Shown piece after piece: positions 23,879 through 32,357 of a DNA stretch of 64,000 bases. Numbering within the stretch: position 1 is the stretch's first letter; the number at the start of each line of letters is the position of its first letter. The translations under genes and the position numbers were made by a program. This stretch comes from Pseudomonadota bacterium (GTDB lineage Bacteria; Pseudomonadota; Alphaproteobacteria; Azospirillales; Azospirillaceae). A model generated the notes under the pieces. The model was not told the origin of the DNA. It did not search any database and saw only the letters and a list, made by a program, of their open reading frames with translations. The stretch lies in the NCBI GenBank assembly GCA_023423695.1, contig JAFAFA010000051.1, positions 1 to 64,000 on the forward strand, read 5' to 3'.

Positions 23879-25192
23879 CTACCGCGCCTCGCCCAGCGCC
23901 TCCGCCGCCACGACGATGCGCAGTGCCAGCTCCTCCACCGCCTCGTCGCGGTCCATGTCGTAGAGCAGCTGCGCCAGCAGTCTCCCGCGCGCCACCAGAC
24001 GGCGGGCCAATGCCGGATCGGCGGGCTTCGCCAGCAGCGCCTCGACCAGCCGTTCGCCGGTCAGGCGGGCCAGCACGTCGCAGCGGTCGACCAGCCGCTG
24101 CTTCAGCGTGTCCACGGCGGCGGGGCGGCCGGCATGGGTCAGGTCGGCGCAGAAATGATGCAGGCTGCGCAGCTGGCGCAGCAGGGCCGCGAACAGCAGG
24201 TCGTCCAGCTCGCCGCCAGCCGCGGCCTTGCCGACAAGATCGAACAATGTGTCAGAAAGCCGCCATGCCGCCGAAAGCCAATCGTTCATCGCCTTGCGGT
24301 CGGCCGGTTCGACGAAGGGGCCGGACTCCTCCTTCGTCTCCTCCTGGTCGTCCAGGTTGCGCAGCGCGATGACGATCAGCCCATCGGCCTGGGCAAGCGT
24401 GGCAAGGCTGGCATGAAGCGCCTTCAGCCCGCGGTCGGCGACGAAGCCCTCGATCGCCTCGGTGGCGCGGTGCAGGGAGTAGCGGGCAAGCCGGCGCGAC
24501 TGATAGACGACGTCCTGCAACGCACTGCCGCCGCCCAGCGCCTCCAGCACCATCCGCCGCACTTCGAAGCGCAGCAGGGCGCGGGCCAGCCGGTCGATGC
24601 CGCCGACATCGATGGGGCGGCGGTCCCTGGTCAGCGCGTCGGCGGTGGCACGGGCGTCGGTTTCGATGGCGCCGATCACCGCCTGGAGATGGCCCTTGCC
24701 GCCGCCGCGCGTCCGGCCGACCAGTGCCCGCATCGCCTCGGCGAGGTCGATGGCGCTGGGCAGGCTCTCTTCATGGGCGGTGCGGCCGGTCACCAGCCGG
24801 TCGATCAGATGGTCGCGCACCCCTGGCAGCAGCACGTCGGTGACGATCTGCCCGATCGGCCGCAGCAGCGCCTCCAGCATCCGGCCCGGCGGCTGGCCGA
24901 CCAGTGCCGGCAGCGGGTTGACCGGCTTGGGGACCAGCCTTGGCCGATGCGGCTCCAGCAATTCCAGCACCGCGTCGCCGCGCAGGGGGGTGATGGCGCC
25001 GCGCAGAAGCTGGGCGAGGCGCAGGGCCGTCCGCGCTTCGTCGATGCCGCGCGGTGGGCGACCGTCGGGTGCTGCCGGAGGGGCGGGTGCGGGCTGGGGA
25101 GAGGGCGGGGGCGTCCGGACAAGCGTCTGCGTGGCCACCGGCGGGGTCCGCCGGCGCCGGCTGTCGTCGTACTTGGTCGGCCAGAAGGCCAT
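23879..25192 (-). CDS. Unrecognised 437-residue protein between nifH and draT
   Basis: I do not recognise a family. The N-terminal roughly 60 residues are Pro/Arg-rich and probably disordered (RTPPPSPQPAPAPPAAP). The rest is almost entirely alpha-helical in character, with many Leu/Ala/Arg heptad-like stretches (LARALLRFEVRRMVLEALGG, LLRQLRSLHHFCADLTHAG) and no signal peptide or membrane segment. An acidic patch (NLDDQEETKEESGPF) is near the centre. ATG 25192 gives the start MAFWPTKYDDSRRRR with weak GGCGG upstream; the frame is open 260 bases further but crosses the draT control region. It runs toward nifH but ends before the nifH activator site, so it is a separate unit. Codon use looks native. 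Position suggests, but does not prove, a nitrogen-related role. Confidence 0.7.
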   Translation of the reverse strand: MAFWPTKYDDSRRRRTPPVATQTLVRTPPPSPQPAPAPPAAPDGRPPRGIDEARTALRLAQLLRGAITPLRGDAVLELLEPHRPRLVPKPVNPLPALVGQPPGRMLEALLRPIGQIVTDVLLPGVRDHLIDRLVTGRTAHEESLPSAIDLAEAMRALVGRTRGGGKGHLQAVIGAIETDARATADALTRDRRPIDVGGIDRLARALLRFEVRRMVLEALGGGSALQDVVYQSRRLARYSLHRATEAIEGFVADRGLKALHASLATLAQADGLIVIALRNLDDQEETKEESGPFVEPADRKAMNDWLSAAWRLSDTLFDLVGKAAAGGELDDLLFAALLRQLRSLHHFCADLTHAGRPAAVDTLKQRLVDRCDVLARLTGERLVEALLAKPADPALARRLVARGRLLAQLLYDMDRDEAVEELALRIVVAAEALGEAR

Positions 25193-25377
25193 TCGGGTGC
25201 CGCCGGATCGTAAGCGTCGCTGTACTGAGTATGGGGACGGACCGTTCGGCTTCAAACGGACAATCTTGCGACATGGGGCACTGGAACCCTTCCGGTTGCG
25301 GTGGTCCGGGCTTGGCACGCGCCCGCTTATACAATATCCATATAATAAGTAATGACATTCGGGCGGAGTGGACCGGC

Positions 25378-26268
25378 GTGGCGGATGGGGTGGCGATACG
25401 AGATGCCGGTGGTGGGAGGATGGAGCCCGGGTCTCCACCCGACTCGCCATTGGCCCTTCGTGCCCACAGCTCCAACCTCGTCAACATTCCGGCCGCCGCC
25501 CTGTGCAGCGAAGCCTACAATGACGAGCCGCGGCGCCTGCGCATCGGCGCCACCCGCAGCGAGCACGCCGCCCTGTTCGAGGCGCTGGACGAAAGCCGAG
25601 ACGCCCTGACCGCGTCGGACATCTTCCAGCGCCATATGGCGGAGGTGTTCGCGGTCAATCCCGACTTTTCCGGGGCTGAAGGGCCGGACGGCAGGCGCCG
25701 CTTCCGCGCCAGCTACCTGCGCCTGCTGAAGGGTTGGATGTTCGACAGCAACCGGGCGGAAGGCGCGGTGATGAAGGGCTGGGTGGAGAGCCGTTTCGGC
25801 CTGCTGCCGACCTTCCACGGCGAACCGATCCGCCGCTTCGCCTCCGACGCCTGGGCGGCTTATGGCGAGCAGAAGCAGTCCACCCGCTTCCACAACAACA
25901 ACATCCACTTGCAACTCGACCTTCTGTACGAGTTCTGCCAGTGGACCATCCGTCGCGGCTGGCCCGATGCGCCAATGCCCAACTGGGCCTCGCACATCCG
26001 ACTGTACCGTGGCGTCAACGATTTCGAGGAACACCACATCGTCGCGCGGCCGGACAGGCGCACGGCGGTGCTGCGGCTGAACAACCTGTGTTCCTTTTCC
26101 ATCGACCGCGACATCGCCGGCCAGTTCGGCGACTACATCCTCGACGCCTGGGTGCCGCTGCCCAAGGTCGTCTTCTTCCGCGACATCCTGCCGCGCTACC
26201 CGTTCCAGGGCGAAGGGGAGTATCTGGTGATTGGCGGGGATTACCGGGTGGGTGTGTCGCTTCTCTGA
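25378..26268 (+). CDS. draT: NAD-dinitrogen-reductase ADP-ribosyltransferase
   Basis: Switches nitrogenase off by ADP-ribosylating the NifH arginine when ammonium appears or energy falls. The 296-residue product contains HSSNLVNIPAAALCSEAYND, ADFSG-like NPDFSGAEG, GWVESRFGLLPTFHGEPI, YLRLLKGWMFDSNRAEGAVMKGW (in part) and RLNNLCSFSIDRDIAGQFGDYI, all typical of DraT. Start taken at GTG 25378, which has GGAG about ten bases upstream and gives the expected family length; an in-frame ATG at 25273 would add 35 residues encoded by an AT-rich stretch (25327-25355) that looks like promoter DNA. The first gene of a draT-draG-nifO-like operon, opposite to nifHDK. Confidence 0.93.
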   Translation: MADGVAIRDAGGGRMEPGSPPDSPLALRAHSSNLVNIPAAALCSEAYNDEPRRLRIGATRSEHAALFEALDESRDALTASDIFQRHMAEVFAVNPDFSGAEGPDGRRRFRASYLRLLKGWMFDSNRAEGAVMKGWVESRFGLLPTFHGEPIRRFASDAWAAYGEQKQSTRFHNNNIHLQLDLLYEFCQWTIRRGWPDAPMPNWASHIRLYRGVNDFEEHHIVARPDRRTAVLRLNNLCSFSIDRDIAGQFGDYILDAWVPLPKVVFFRDILPRYPFQGEGEYLVIGGDYRVGVSLL

Positions 26269-26345
26269 CAACCTCACGTCCGGCGGCGGCCTGATGGCCG
26301 GTTCGCGGGGCGCACCAGGAAAGGGCGGGCATTTCGCCCCATGGC

Positions 26346-27254
26346 ATGACCGATCCTACGATTCTGACGGCAGAAATACGGTCCAGGGCGCTCGGCGCCT
26401 ATCTCGGCCTCGCCTGCGGCGACGCGCTGGGGGCGACGGTGGAGTTCCTGACCAAGAGCGAGATCGCCCACCAGTATGGCGTCCACAAGCACATCAAGGG
26501 CGGCGGTTGGCTGAAGCTGCCGGCCGGGCAGGTGACCGACGACACCGAGATGTCGTTGCATCTCGGCCGCGCCATCCTCTCCGGGCCGGAGTGGGACGCC
26601 CGCCGTGCCGCCGAGGAGTTCGCGCTCTGGCTGAAATCGGTGCCGGTCGATGTCGGCGACACGACACGGCGCGGCATCCGCCGCTTCATCATGCACGGCA
26701 CGCTCGAGGAACCGGAGTCGGAATACCATGCCGGCAACGGAACGGCGATGCGCAACCTGCCGGTGGCTCTGGCGACGCTTGGCGACGATGCGGCGTTCGA
26801 ACGCTGGTCGGTGGAGCAGTCGCACATCACCCATTGCAACAAGCTGTCCGACTCCGCGGTGATCGCGCTGGGTCGGATGGTGCGGCGGCTGGTGCTGGGC
26901 GGCGGCGTCCTCGCCGCGCGGGAGGAGGCGAACGCCCTGATCGCCGAGCACCGCCAGTTCAAATTCGCACCCTACCGCGGCCTGTCCACCGCCTTCGTGG
27001 TCGATACGGTGCAGACCGTCTTCCACTATTACTTCCAGACCGATTCGGTCGAATCCTGCGTGGTGGAGACGGTGAACCAGGGTGGCGACGCCGATACGAC
27101 CGGCGCCATCGCCGGCATGCTGGCCGGCGCAACCTATGGCGTCGAATCGATCCCGCCGCGCTGGCTGCGCAAGCTGGATCGCAAGGTCTACGACGAGATT
27201 TGTCAGCAAACCGACGCCCTGCTCGCGCGTGCGCCGCTGTTTCAGGGGAGATGA
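26346..27254 (+). CDS. draG: ADP-ribosyl-[dinitrogen reductase] glycohydrolase
   Basis: Restores nitrogenase by removing ADP-ribose from NifH; needs Mn/Mg. The 302-residue enzyme keeps the dinuclear-metal motifs: YLGLACGDALGATVEF, GQVTDDTEMS (metal-binding TDDTE, about residue 60), HAGNGTAMRN and the C-terminal NQGGDADTTGAIAGMLAGA (metal-binding DADT). In related bacteria DraG is held at the membrane by GlnZ/AmtB when inactive. ATG 26346 follows the draT stop by 77 bases. Confidence 0.97.
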   Translation: MTDPTILTAEIRSRALGAYLGLACGDALGATVEFLTKSEIAHQYGVHKHIKGGGWLKLPAGQVTDDTEMSLHLGRAILSGPEWDARRAAEEFALWLKSVPVDVGDTTRRGIRRFIMHGTLEEPESEYHAGNGTAMRNLPVALATLGDDAAFERWSVEQSHITHCNKLSDSAVIALGRMVRRLVLGGGVLAAREEANALIAEHRQFKFAPYRGLSTAFVVDTVQTVFHYYFQTDSVESCVVETVNQGGDADTTGAIAGMLAGATYGVESIPPRWLRKLDRKVYDEICQQTDALLARAPLFQGR

Positions 27255-27257
27255 GCA

Positions 27258-27677
27258 ATGGCCGATGTGGTGTTCTTCGAAAAACCCGGCTGCGGCGGCA
27301 ACGCCCGCCAGAAGGCCCTGCTGGAGCGGGCCGGTCACCGCGTGCACGCCCGCGACCTGCTGAGCGAGCCCTGGACGCCCGCGACGCTCCGCCCCTTCTT
27401 CGGCGACCGCCCGATGGCGGACTGGTTCAACCGCGCCGCCCCCGCGCTGAAGTCCGGCGAGGTGGTGCCGGAGGCGATGGACGAGGCCGCGGCGCTGGCC
27501 GCGATGGTCGAACGGCCGCTGCTGATCCGCCGCCCGCTGATGCAGGTCGGCGACCGCCGCGACTGCGGGTTCGAGACCGACCGGGTGGATGCCTGGATCG
27601 GGCTGGGCGAAGCCGGGACCGCAGGGAAGTTGGAGGGCTGCCTACGGCCGGACATGCCGCCCTGTCCGAAGCCGTGA
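27258..27677 (+). CDS. ArsC/Spx-like nitrogenase-associated protein (NifO family)
   Basis: A 139-residue thioredoxin-fold protein of the ArsC/Spx class. The N-terminal FFEKPGCGGNARQKALLERAGH holds a single cysteine where arsenate reductases have CxxC/CxS, and LIRRPLMQVGDRRDCGFETDRVDAWIG is the conserved second half. This family occurs mostly in diazotroph gene clusters (NifO; the third gene of dra operons is also called draB). Function unproven; a link to DraT/DraG control or molybdenum supply has been suggested for relatives. ATG 27258 follows the draG stop by only three bases with GGGGAGATGAGCA overlapping it, so it is the third gene of the dra operon. Confidence 0.87.
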   Translation: MADVVFFEKPGCGGNARQKALLERAGHRVHARDLLSEPWTPATLRPFFGDRPMADWFNRAAPALKSGEVVPEAMDEAAALAAMVERPLLIRRPLMQVGDRRDCGFETDRVDAWIGLGEAGTAGKLEGCLRPDMPPCPKP

Positions 27678-27749
27678 GCCGTGCGCCGTCAAACCCTGAC
27701 GTGCATAAAGGGCACGGGCCATGTCAACGCGTGACCTCGCGCACCACCT

Positions 27750-27777
27750 GTCGTAGCTTGTCGCCCCCAAGGCGACG
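27750..27777 (+). other. Hairpin between the dra operon and the amidotransferase gene
   Basis: CTTGTCGCC and GGCGAC-GACAAG form an inverted repeat around CCCAA in the 122-base gap. There is no T tract after it, so it may be a weak terminator, an RNA-processing signal or part of the amidotransferase leader. Confidence 0.4.
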
Positions 27778-27799
27778 ACAAGCGGCAGACGAGGACATC

Positions 27800-28570
27800 A
27801 TGTGCGAACTCCTGGGCATGAGCGCCAACGTGCCCACGGACATCTGTTTCAGCTTCGCCGGCCTGATGCGCCGGGGCGGACAGACCGGGCCGCACCGCGA
27901 CGGCTGGGGCATCGCCTTTTACGAAGGCAAGGGCTGCCGCACCTTCCACGATCCGGCCCCCAGCGCCGAATCGGAGATCGCCCGGCTGGTCAGCCAGTAT
28001 TCGATCAAGTCCTGCACGGTGATCTCGCACATCCGCCGCGCCAACCGCGGCCGGGTGTCGCTGGAGAACACCCATCCCTTCACCCGCGAATTGTGGGGCC
28101 GGGTGTGGACCTTCGCCCACAATGGGCAGCTGAAGGGCATAAAGGACCGTGTGTTGACCTTCTACGAGCCGGTCGGCAGCACCGACAGCGAACACGCCTT
28201 CTGCTGGCTGCTCGACCAGATCCGTATGCAGTATCCGGAGCCGCCGAAGACCACCGCCGGGCTGATGAAGCTGATCCGCCACCTCGCCGCCGATCTGGGG
28301 ACGCTGGGGGTGTTCAACATGCTGCTCAGCGACGGGCGGTATCTGTGGTGCCACTGCGCCACCAACCTCGCCTGGCTGACCCGCAAGGCCCCCTTCGGTG
28401 CCGCCACCCTGGTGGATGCCGACATGAGCGTCGATTTCTCCAAGGAGACGACGCCCAACGACGTCGTCACCGTCATCGCCACCCGCCCGCTGACCAGGGA
28501 CGAGGCCTGGACGGTGATGCAGCCGGGGCAGATGGCGGTCTTCCGCGGCGGGGCGCTGGTGACGCGCTGA
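27800..28570 (+). CDS. Class II glutamine amidotransferase (YafJ-like)
   Basis: A 256-residue Ntn-hydrolase. The product starts MCELLGMS, so removal of Met exposes the catalytic Cys2. Other conserved parts: GWGIAFYEGKG, SHIRRANRG, NTHPFTRELWGRVWTFAHNG (oxyanion and glutamine-binding residues) and GSTDSEHAFCWLL. No synthetase domain is attached, so it is either a stand-alone glutaminase or partners an unknown ammonia acceptor. YafJ and EgtC-type proteins share this architecture; the exact role is unknown. ATG 27800 has GAGGAC upstream. It lies downstream of draT-draG but with its own spacing. Confidence 0.9.
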   Translation: MCELLGMSANVPTDICFSFAGLMRRGGQTGPHRDGWGIAFYEGKGCRTFHDPAPSAESEIARLVSQYSIKSCTVISHIRRANRGRVSLENTHPFTRELWGRVWTFAHNGQLKGIKDRVLTFYEPVGSTDSEHAFCWLLDQIRMQYPEPPKTTAGLMKLIRHLAADLGTLGVFNMLLSDGRYLWCHCATNLAWLTRKAPFGAATLVDADMSVDFSKETTPNDVVTVIATRPLTRDEAWTVMQPGQMAVFRGGALVTR

Positions 28571-28648
28571 ACCGGTTGCAGCCGGGCCGATTGTTGCTTC
28601 TCCAGAGACGATCTTTCGCGCACAGACCGGCTTAACCGCTGGAAAACA

Positions 28649-28712
28649 AAGGAGCATCTTGGTCGTCAGAACCCGGCCGGGACATACGGCCGCAACAACC
28701 AAGAGGCTCCTT
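28649..28712 (+). promoter_or_regulatory. Long inverted repeat in the azoR leader
   Basis: AAGGAGCATCTTGGT (28649-28663) and ACCAAGAGGCTCCTT (28698-28712) are complementary at 14 of 15 positions. The 34-base loop contains CGGCCG-N7-CGGCCG, which can form a nested hairpin. The right arm includes the AGAGG that would serve as ribosome binding site for azoR (ATG 28718), so the fold would hide it. Could be a translational switch or an operator for a dimeric repressor. Confidence 0.5.
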
Positions 28713-28717
28713 CCGCC

Positions 28718-29341
28718 ATGACCACGATCCTGCATGTCGACTCCAGCCCGCTCGGCACCGTGTCCGTCACCCGCCAGCTGACCGCCTCCATCGTCGAGGC
28801 CCTGGTGAAGGCCGAACCGTCGGCCACGGTCGTCGCCCGCGACGTCGCCGCCAACCCGCCGGACCACCTGACCGGCGAGTTGATGCAGGTCGTGAAGTTC
28901 CGCAACCTGGAAGGCCTCAGCGAGCGTCAGCGCGAAGAGCTGGCGCTGACCGACGCCCTGGTCGACGAGTTCCTGACCGCTGACGTCGTCGTGATCGGCG
29001 CGCCGATGTACAACTTCTCGATCCCGACCCAGCTGAAGGCCTGGATCGACCGCCTCGCCCAGGCCGGCCGCACCTTCCGCTACACCGAGAAGGGCCCCGA
29101 GGGTCTGGCCGGCGGCAAGCGCGTGATCGTGGCGTCCGGCCGCGGCGGCGTCTATTCGACCAACCCGGCGCTGGCCGGCCTGGACCACCAGGAAGCCTAT
29201 CTGCGCACGGTGCTGGGCTTCTTCGGCATCACCGACGTGACCTTCATTCGCGCCGAGGGCATCGGCATGGGTCCGGAAGCCAAGGATAAGGCGCTGGCCG
29301 GCGCGGCGAAGGAGATCGAAGGGCTGCTGGTGGCCGCCTAA
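28718..29341 (+). CDS. azoR: FMN-dependent NADH:quinone oxidoreductase / azoreductase
   Basis: A 207-residue flavodoxin-like enzyme of the AzoR/AcpD family, which reduces quinones and azo dyes by two electrons using NADH and helps against thiol or quinone stress. FMN-binding motifs: DSSPLGTVSVTRQLT (phosphate loop), APMYNFSIPTQLKAWIDRLAQAG and SGRGGVYSTNP. Length matches the family. ATG 28718. A terminator shared with the convergent amn gene follows. Confidence 0.95.
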   Translation: MTTILHVDSSPLGTVSVTRQLTASIVEALVKAEPSATVVARDVAANPPDHLTGELMQVVKFRNLEGLSERQREELALTDALVDEFLTADVVVIGAPMYNFSIPTQLKAWIDRLAQAGRTFRYTEKGPEGLAGGKRVIVASGRGGVYSTNPALAGLDHQEAYLRTVLGFFGITDVTFIRAEGIGMGPEAKDKALAGAAKEIEGLLVAA

Positions 29342-29348
29342 GGCTGAC

Positions 29349-29378
29349 GGGGCGGGTGCTACGCCCGCCCCCTTTACT
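29349..29378 (+). terminator. Terminator between azoR and amn
   Basis: GGGGCGGG (29349-29356) and CCCGCCCC (29364-29371) form an eight-base perfect stem with a seven-base loop, then CTTTACT. It starts eight bases after the azoR stop and ends at the convergent amn stop, so it can serve both directions, though the T tract is short. Confidence 0.65.
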
Positions 29379-30887
29379 CTATTGGAACGCCACCTCCGCC
29401 AAGCTGCGCAGCTTGCGGGAGTGCAGCGTCTCCATCCCGTGCTCGCGCAGCAGTTCCATCGCCAGAACGCCGATCTTCAAATGCTGGTCGACCCGCTCGC
29501 GGTAGAAGCGGTCGGCCATGCCTGGCAGTTTCAGCTGCCCGTGCATCGGCTTGTCCGACACGCACAGCAACGTCCCGTACGGCACGCGGAAGCGGAAGCC
29601 GTTCGCGGCGATCGTCGCGCTTTCCATGTCCAGCGCGATGGCGCGGCTCTGGCTGAAGCGCATCAGCGGTTCGCGGTGGTCGCGCAGTTCCCAGTTCCGG
29701 TTGTCGATGGTGGCGACCGTGCCGGTGCGCATAATACTTTTCAGGTCGAAGCCCGACAGCCCGGTCACCCGCTCCACTGCCGTTTCCAGCGCGCGCTGAA
29801 CCTCCGCCAATGCCGGCACCGGCACCCACAGCGGCAGGTCGGCGTCCAGCACATGGTCCTCGCGGACATAGCCGTGGGCCAGCACATAATCGCCCAGCCG
29901 CTGGGTATGGCGCAGCCCGGCGCAGTGGCCCAGCATCAGCCACGCATGCGGGCGCAGCACCGCGATGTGGTCGGTGATGGTCTTGGCGTTGGACGGGCCG
30001 ACGCCGATGTTGACCAGGGTGATGCCGTTGCCGTCCGGCCGCTTCAGGTGATAGGCCGGCATCTGCGGCATGCGCGTCAGCCTCGGCGCAGGGACATCCG
30101 CGGCACCGCCGAGATTCTGGTTGGTGGTGACGATGTCGCCCGGCTCGACGAAGCTGTCGTACTGGCTGCGGTAGGCGGCCAGATCGGCATCGCCGGTCGG
30201 CTCCATGATCTCGCGCGACAGCCTGATGAACTCGTCCACATAGAACTGGTAGTTGGTGAACAGCACGAAGTTCTGGAAATGCTCCGGCGCGGTCGCGGTG
30301 TAGTGGCGCAGGCGGTGCAGCGAGAAATCCACCCGCGGGGCGGTGAACAGGGCCAGCGGTTTTACCGCGTCCACTCCGCCGTCGCAGGTGCCGTTGACGA
30401 TGGTGTCGTCCATCCGCGCCAGATCGGGCAGGTCGAACAGGTCCGGCAGCTTGGTCAGACGGTCGGGCGGCAGGTCGCCTTCCACATACATGCCGTTTGG
30501 AAAGGCGAAGTGGATCGGGATCGCCTCCTCGCTGACGCCGACCTCCAGGGGCACGTCATGGTTGCGCAGCAGAAGCGTGAACTGTTCCAGCAGATAGCGT
30601 TCGAACAGGTCCGGCCGCGTCACCGTGGTGGAGTGGACGCCAACCCCCTCGACGAAGCCGTAGGACAGCCGGGTGTCGACCGCGGCCCCCGATACGGCGG
30701 TCATCCGGACATAGGGGTAATAGGCCCGGTTCCGCCCGCCTTCCTCCTCGCCCTGGGTATAGGCGGCGAAGCGGTCGCGCAGATAGGCGGTGTTGCGATC
30801 GTAGATGTCGCGCACGCAGGCCAGTGCTGCTTTGGCATCGGTGAAGCGCCCGGCCGACCCGGGCTGGAGCGGGGCTTTATCGGTCAT
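29379..30887 (-). CDS. amn: AMP nucleosidase
   Basis: Cleaves AMP to adenine and ribose 5-phosphate, helping set adenylate pools. The 502-residue protein has the N-terminal Amn-specific domain and a C-terminal nucleoside-phosphorylase fold: VNIGVGPSNAKTITDHIAVLRPHAWLMLGHCAGLR (in part, about 310-345) and ALDMESATIAANGFRFRVPYGTLLCVSDKP near 420-450. GHCAGL and MESATIA are diagnostic. ATG 30887 gives the family start but has no clear Shine-Dalgarno; a GTG at 30950 with AAGGGA upstream would add 21 residues. Upstream is ftsY in the same direction. Confidence 0.94.
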   Translation of the reverse strand: MTDKAPLQPGSAGRFTDAKAALACVRDIYDRNTAYLRDRFAAYTQGEEEGGRNRAYYPYVRMTAVSGAAVDTRLSYGFVEGVGVHSTTVTRPDLFERYLLEQFTLLLRNHDVPLEVGVSEEAIPIHFAFPNGMYVEGDLPPDRLTKLPDLFDLPDLARMDDTIVNGTCDGGVDAVKPLALFTAPRVDFSLHRLRHYTATAPEHFQNFVLFTNYQFYVDEFIRLSREIMEPTGDADLAAYRSQYDSFVEPGDIVTTNQNLGGAADVPAPRLTRMPQMPAYHLKRPDGNGITLVNIGVGPSNAKTITDHIAVLRPHAWLMLGHCAGLRHTQRLGDYVLAHGYVREDHVLDADLPLWVPVPALAEVQRALETAVERVTGLSGFDLKSIMRTGTVATIDNRNWELRDHREPLMRFSQSRAIALDMESATIAANGFRFRVPYGTLLCVSDKPMHGQLKLPGMADRFYRERVDQHLKIGVLAMELLREHGMETLHSRKLRSLAEVAFQ

Positions 30888-30985
30888 GTCATCAAAGATG
30901 GGGTACGAAGGACCGGCTGGGAAGGCCGAATTTCGGCCGATCCCCAGCACTTATCCCTTCGGAGATGACGAAGTGCCACCGACGG

Positions 30986-32335
30986 TCAGTCGGCGTTCAG
31001 CCCCATCAGCGACTTGGCGAAGGCATCCGCATCGAAGGGGCGCAGGTCGTAGACTCCCTCGCCGACGCCGATGGCGTGGACCGGGATCCTGAACTTCTCG
31101 GCCAGCGAGACCAGCACGCCGCCGCGGGCGGAGCCGTCCAGCTTGGTCAGGATCAGGCCGTTGACATTGACCATGTCGCGGAAGATCTCCACCTGGCTGT
31201 GCGCGTTCTGGCCGGTGGTGGCGTCCAGCGTCAGCAGGGTGGTGTGCGGCGCCGTCTCGTCCAGCTTCTTGATGACGCGGACGATCTTGCGCAGTTCCTC
31301 CATCAGGCCGGTCTTGTTCTGCAGCCGGCCGGCGGTGTCGATCAGCAGCACGTCGACGCCCTCGGCCCGCGCGCGTTCCAGCGCGTCATAGGCCAGCCCG
31401 GCGGCGTCCGCCCCGGTGTCGCGTGCGACGACCGGGCAGCCGGTGCGCTCGCCCCAGATCTTCAGCTGGCTGACCGCGGCGGCGCGGAAGGTGTCGCCGG
31501 CGGCCAGCATCACGCTCTTGCCCTCCGCCTTGAACTGCCGGGCGAGCTTGCCGATGGTGGTGGTCTTGCCGGTGCCGTTGACGCCGACGACCAGGATGAC
31601 ATGCGGCTTCAGCGCCGGGTCCAGCACCAGCGGCTTGGCAACGGGGGTGACGATCCTCGACACCTCGGCGGCCAGCGTCGACTTGACCTCCTCCGGCGAG
31701 ACCTCCTTGCCGAAACGGGTCCGCGCCAGCTCCGCCGTCACCTTCGCCGCGGTCGCAGGGCCGAGGTCGGCGGTGATCAGCAGCTCTTCCAACTCCTCCA
31801 GCGCTTCGTCGTCCAGCTTGCGCTTGGTGAAGATGCTGGTGATGCCATCAGTCAGCTTGGACGAGGACTTCGACAGCCCTTCCTTGAGCTTGGCGAACCA
31901 GCCCTTCTTGGTCGGCGGCGCCTCTTCGGCAGCCGCGGCGACAGGGGCGGGGGCCGGAGCCGGCGGCAGTTCCGGAACGGGCTCCGGCTCCGGCGCGGGA
32001 GCAGGGGCAACCGGGGCAGGGGCGGGGGCGGGCGGTGGCGCGACCGGCGCGGCGGGCGGGATAACCGGGACCGGCGCGACCGGGGGCTGCGCGACGGGCG
32101 CCGGTGGCGGTTCGGCGTTCGGCGGTTCTGTGCTCGGGGGGGCGGGCGCCAGTTCCGGCACCGGCTCGACCTCCGGCTTCGGCGCGGCCGGAGCGACCGG
32201 CGGCTCTGGCGCTTTTTCCGGTTCGGGTTCCGGCGTGGGGGTGGCGGACTCCTGGGTGACCGATTGGTCCTTCGCCGCCTCGTCCTGGGGAGCGGTCTCT
32301 TCGGGCTTCTTGCGGCCGAACCAGCGGAAAATCAT
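30986..32335 (-). CDS. ftsY: Signal recognition particle receptor FtsY
   Basis: GTPase that docks SRP-ribosome complexes on the inner membrane. The 449-residue protein has an N-terminal A domain (residues 12-140) very rich in Pro, Ala and Glu, longer and more proline-rich than the E. coli one. The NG domain follows: GVNGTGKTTTIGKLA (G1), GDTFRAAAVSQL (insertion box), LLIDTAGRLQNK (G3), LTKLDGSARGG (G4) and AIGVGEG (G5). MIFRWFGRKK at the start is a short basic hydrophobic stretch. It follows mtaB after 22 bases; mtaB and ftsY adjacency is common in alphaproteobacteria. Confidence 0.97.
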   Translation of the reverse strand: MIFRWFGRKKPEETAPQDEAAKDQSVTQESATPTPEPEPEKAPEPPVAPAAPKPEVEPVPELAPAPPSTEPPNAEPPPAPVAQPPVAPVPVIPPAAPVAPPPAPAPAPVAPAPAPEPEPVPELPPAPAPAPVAAAAEEAPPTKKGWFAKLKEGLSKSSSKLTDGITSIFTKRKLDDEALEELEELLITADLGPATAAKVTAELARTRFGKEVSPEEVKSTLAAEVSRIVTPVAKPLVLDPALKPHVILVVGVNGTGKTTTIGKLARQFKAEGKSVMLAAGDTFRAAAVSQLKIWGERTGCPVVARDTGADAAGLAYDALERARAEGVDVLLIDTAGRLQNKTGLMEELRKIVRVIKKLDETAPHTTLLTLDATTGQNAHSQVEIFRDMVNVNGLILTKLDGSARGGVLVSLAEKFRIPVHAIGVGEGVYDLRPFDADAFAKSLMGLNAD

Positions 32336-32357
32336 GGAGTGTCCACTATGAGAGGGG

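Noticed and set aside
25313..25328. TGGCACGCGCCCGCTT upstream of draT as a sigma54 promoter
   Set aside because: The -24 box is good, but GG and GC are nine bases apart instead of ten and the -12 box is not TTGC; sigma54 does not tolerate this spacing.
26231..28570. 779-codon plus-strand frame running across draG and the nifO-like gene
   Set aside because: Only its last 257 codons (from ATG 27800) are a real gene, the amidotransferase. The earlier part is an out-of-frame shadow rich in Arg and Gly.
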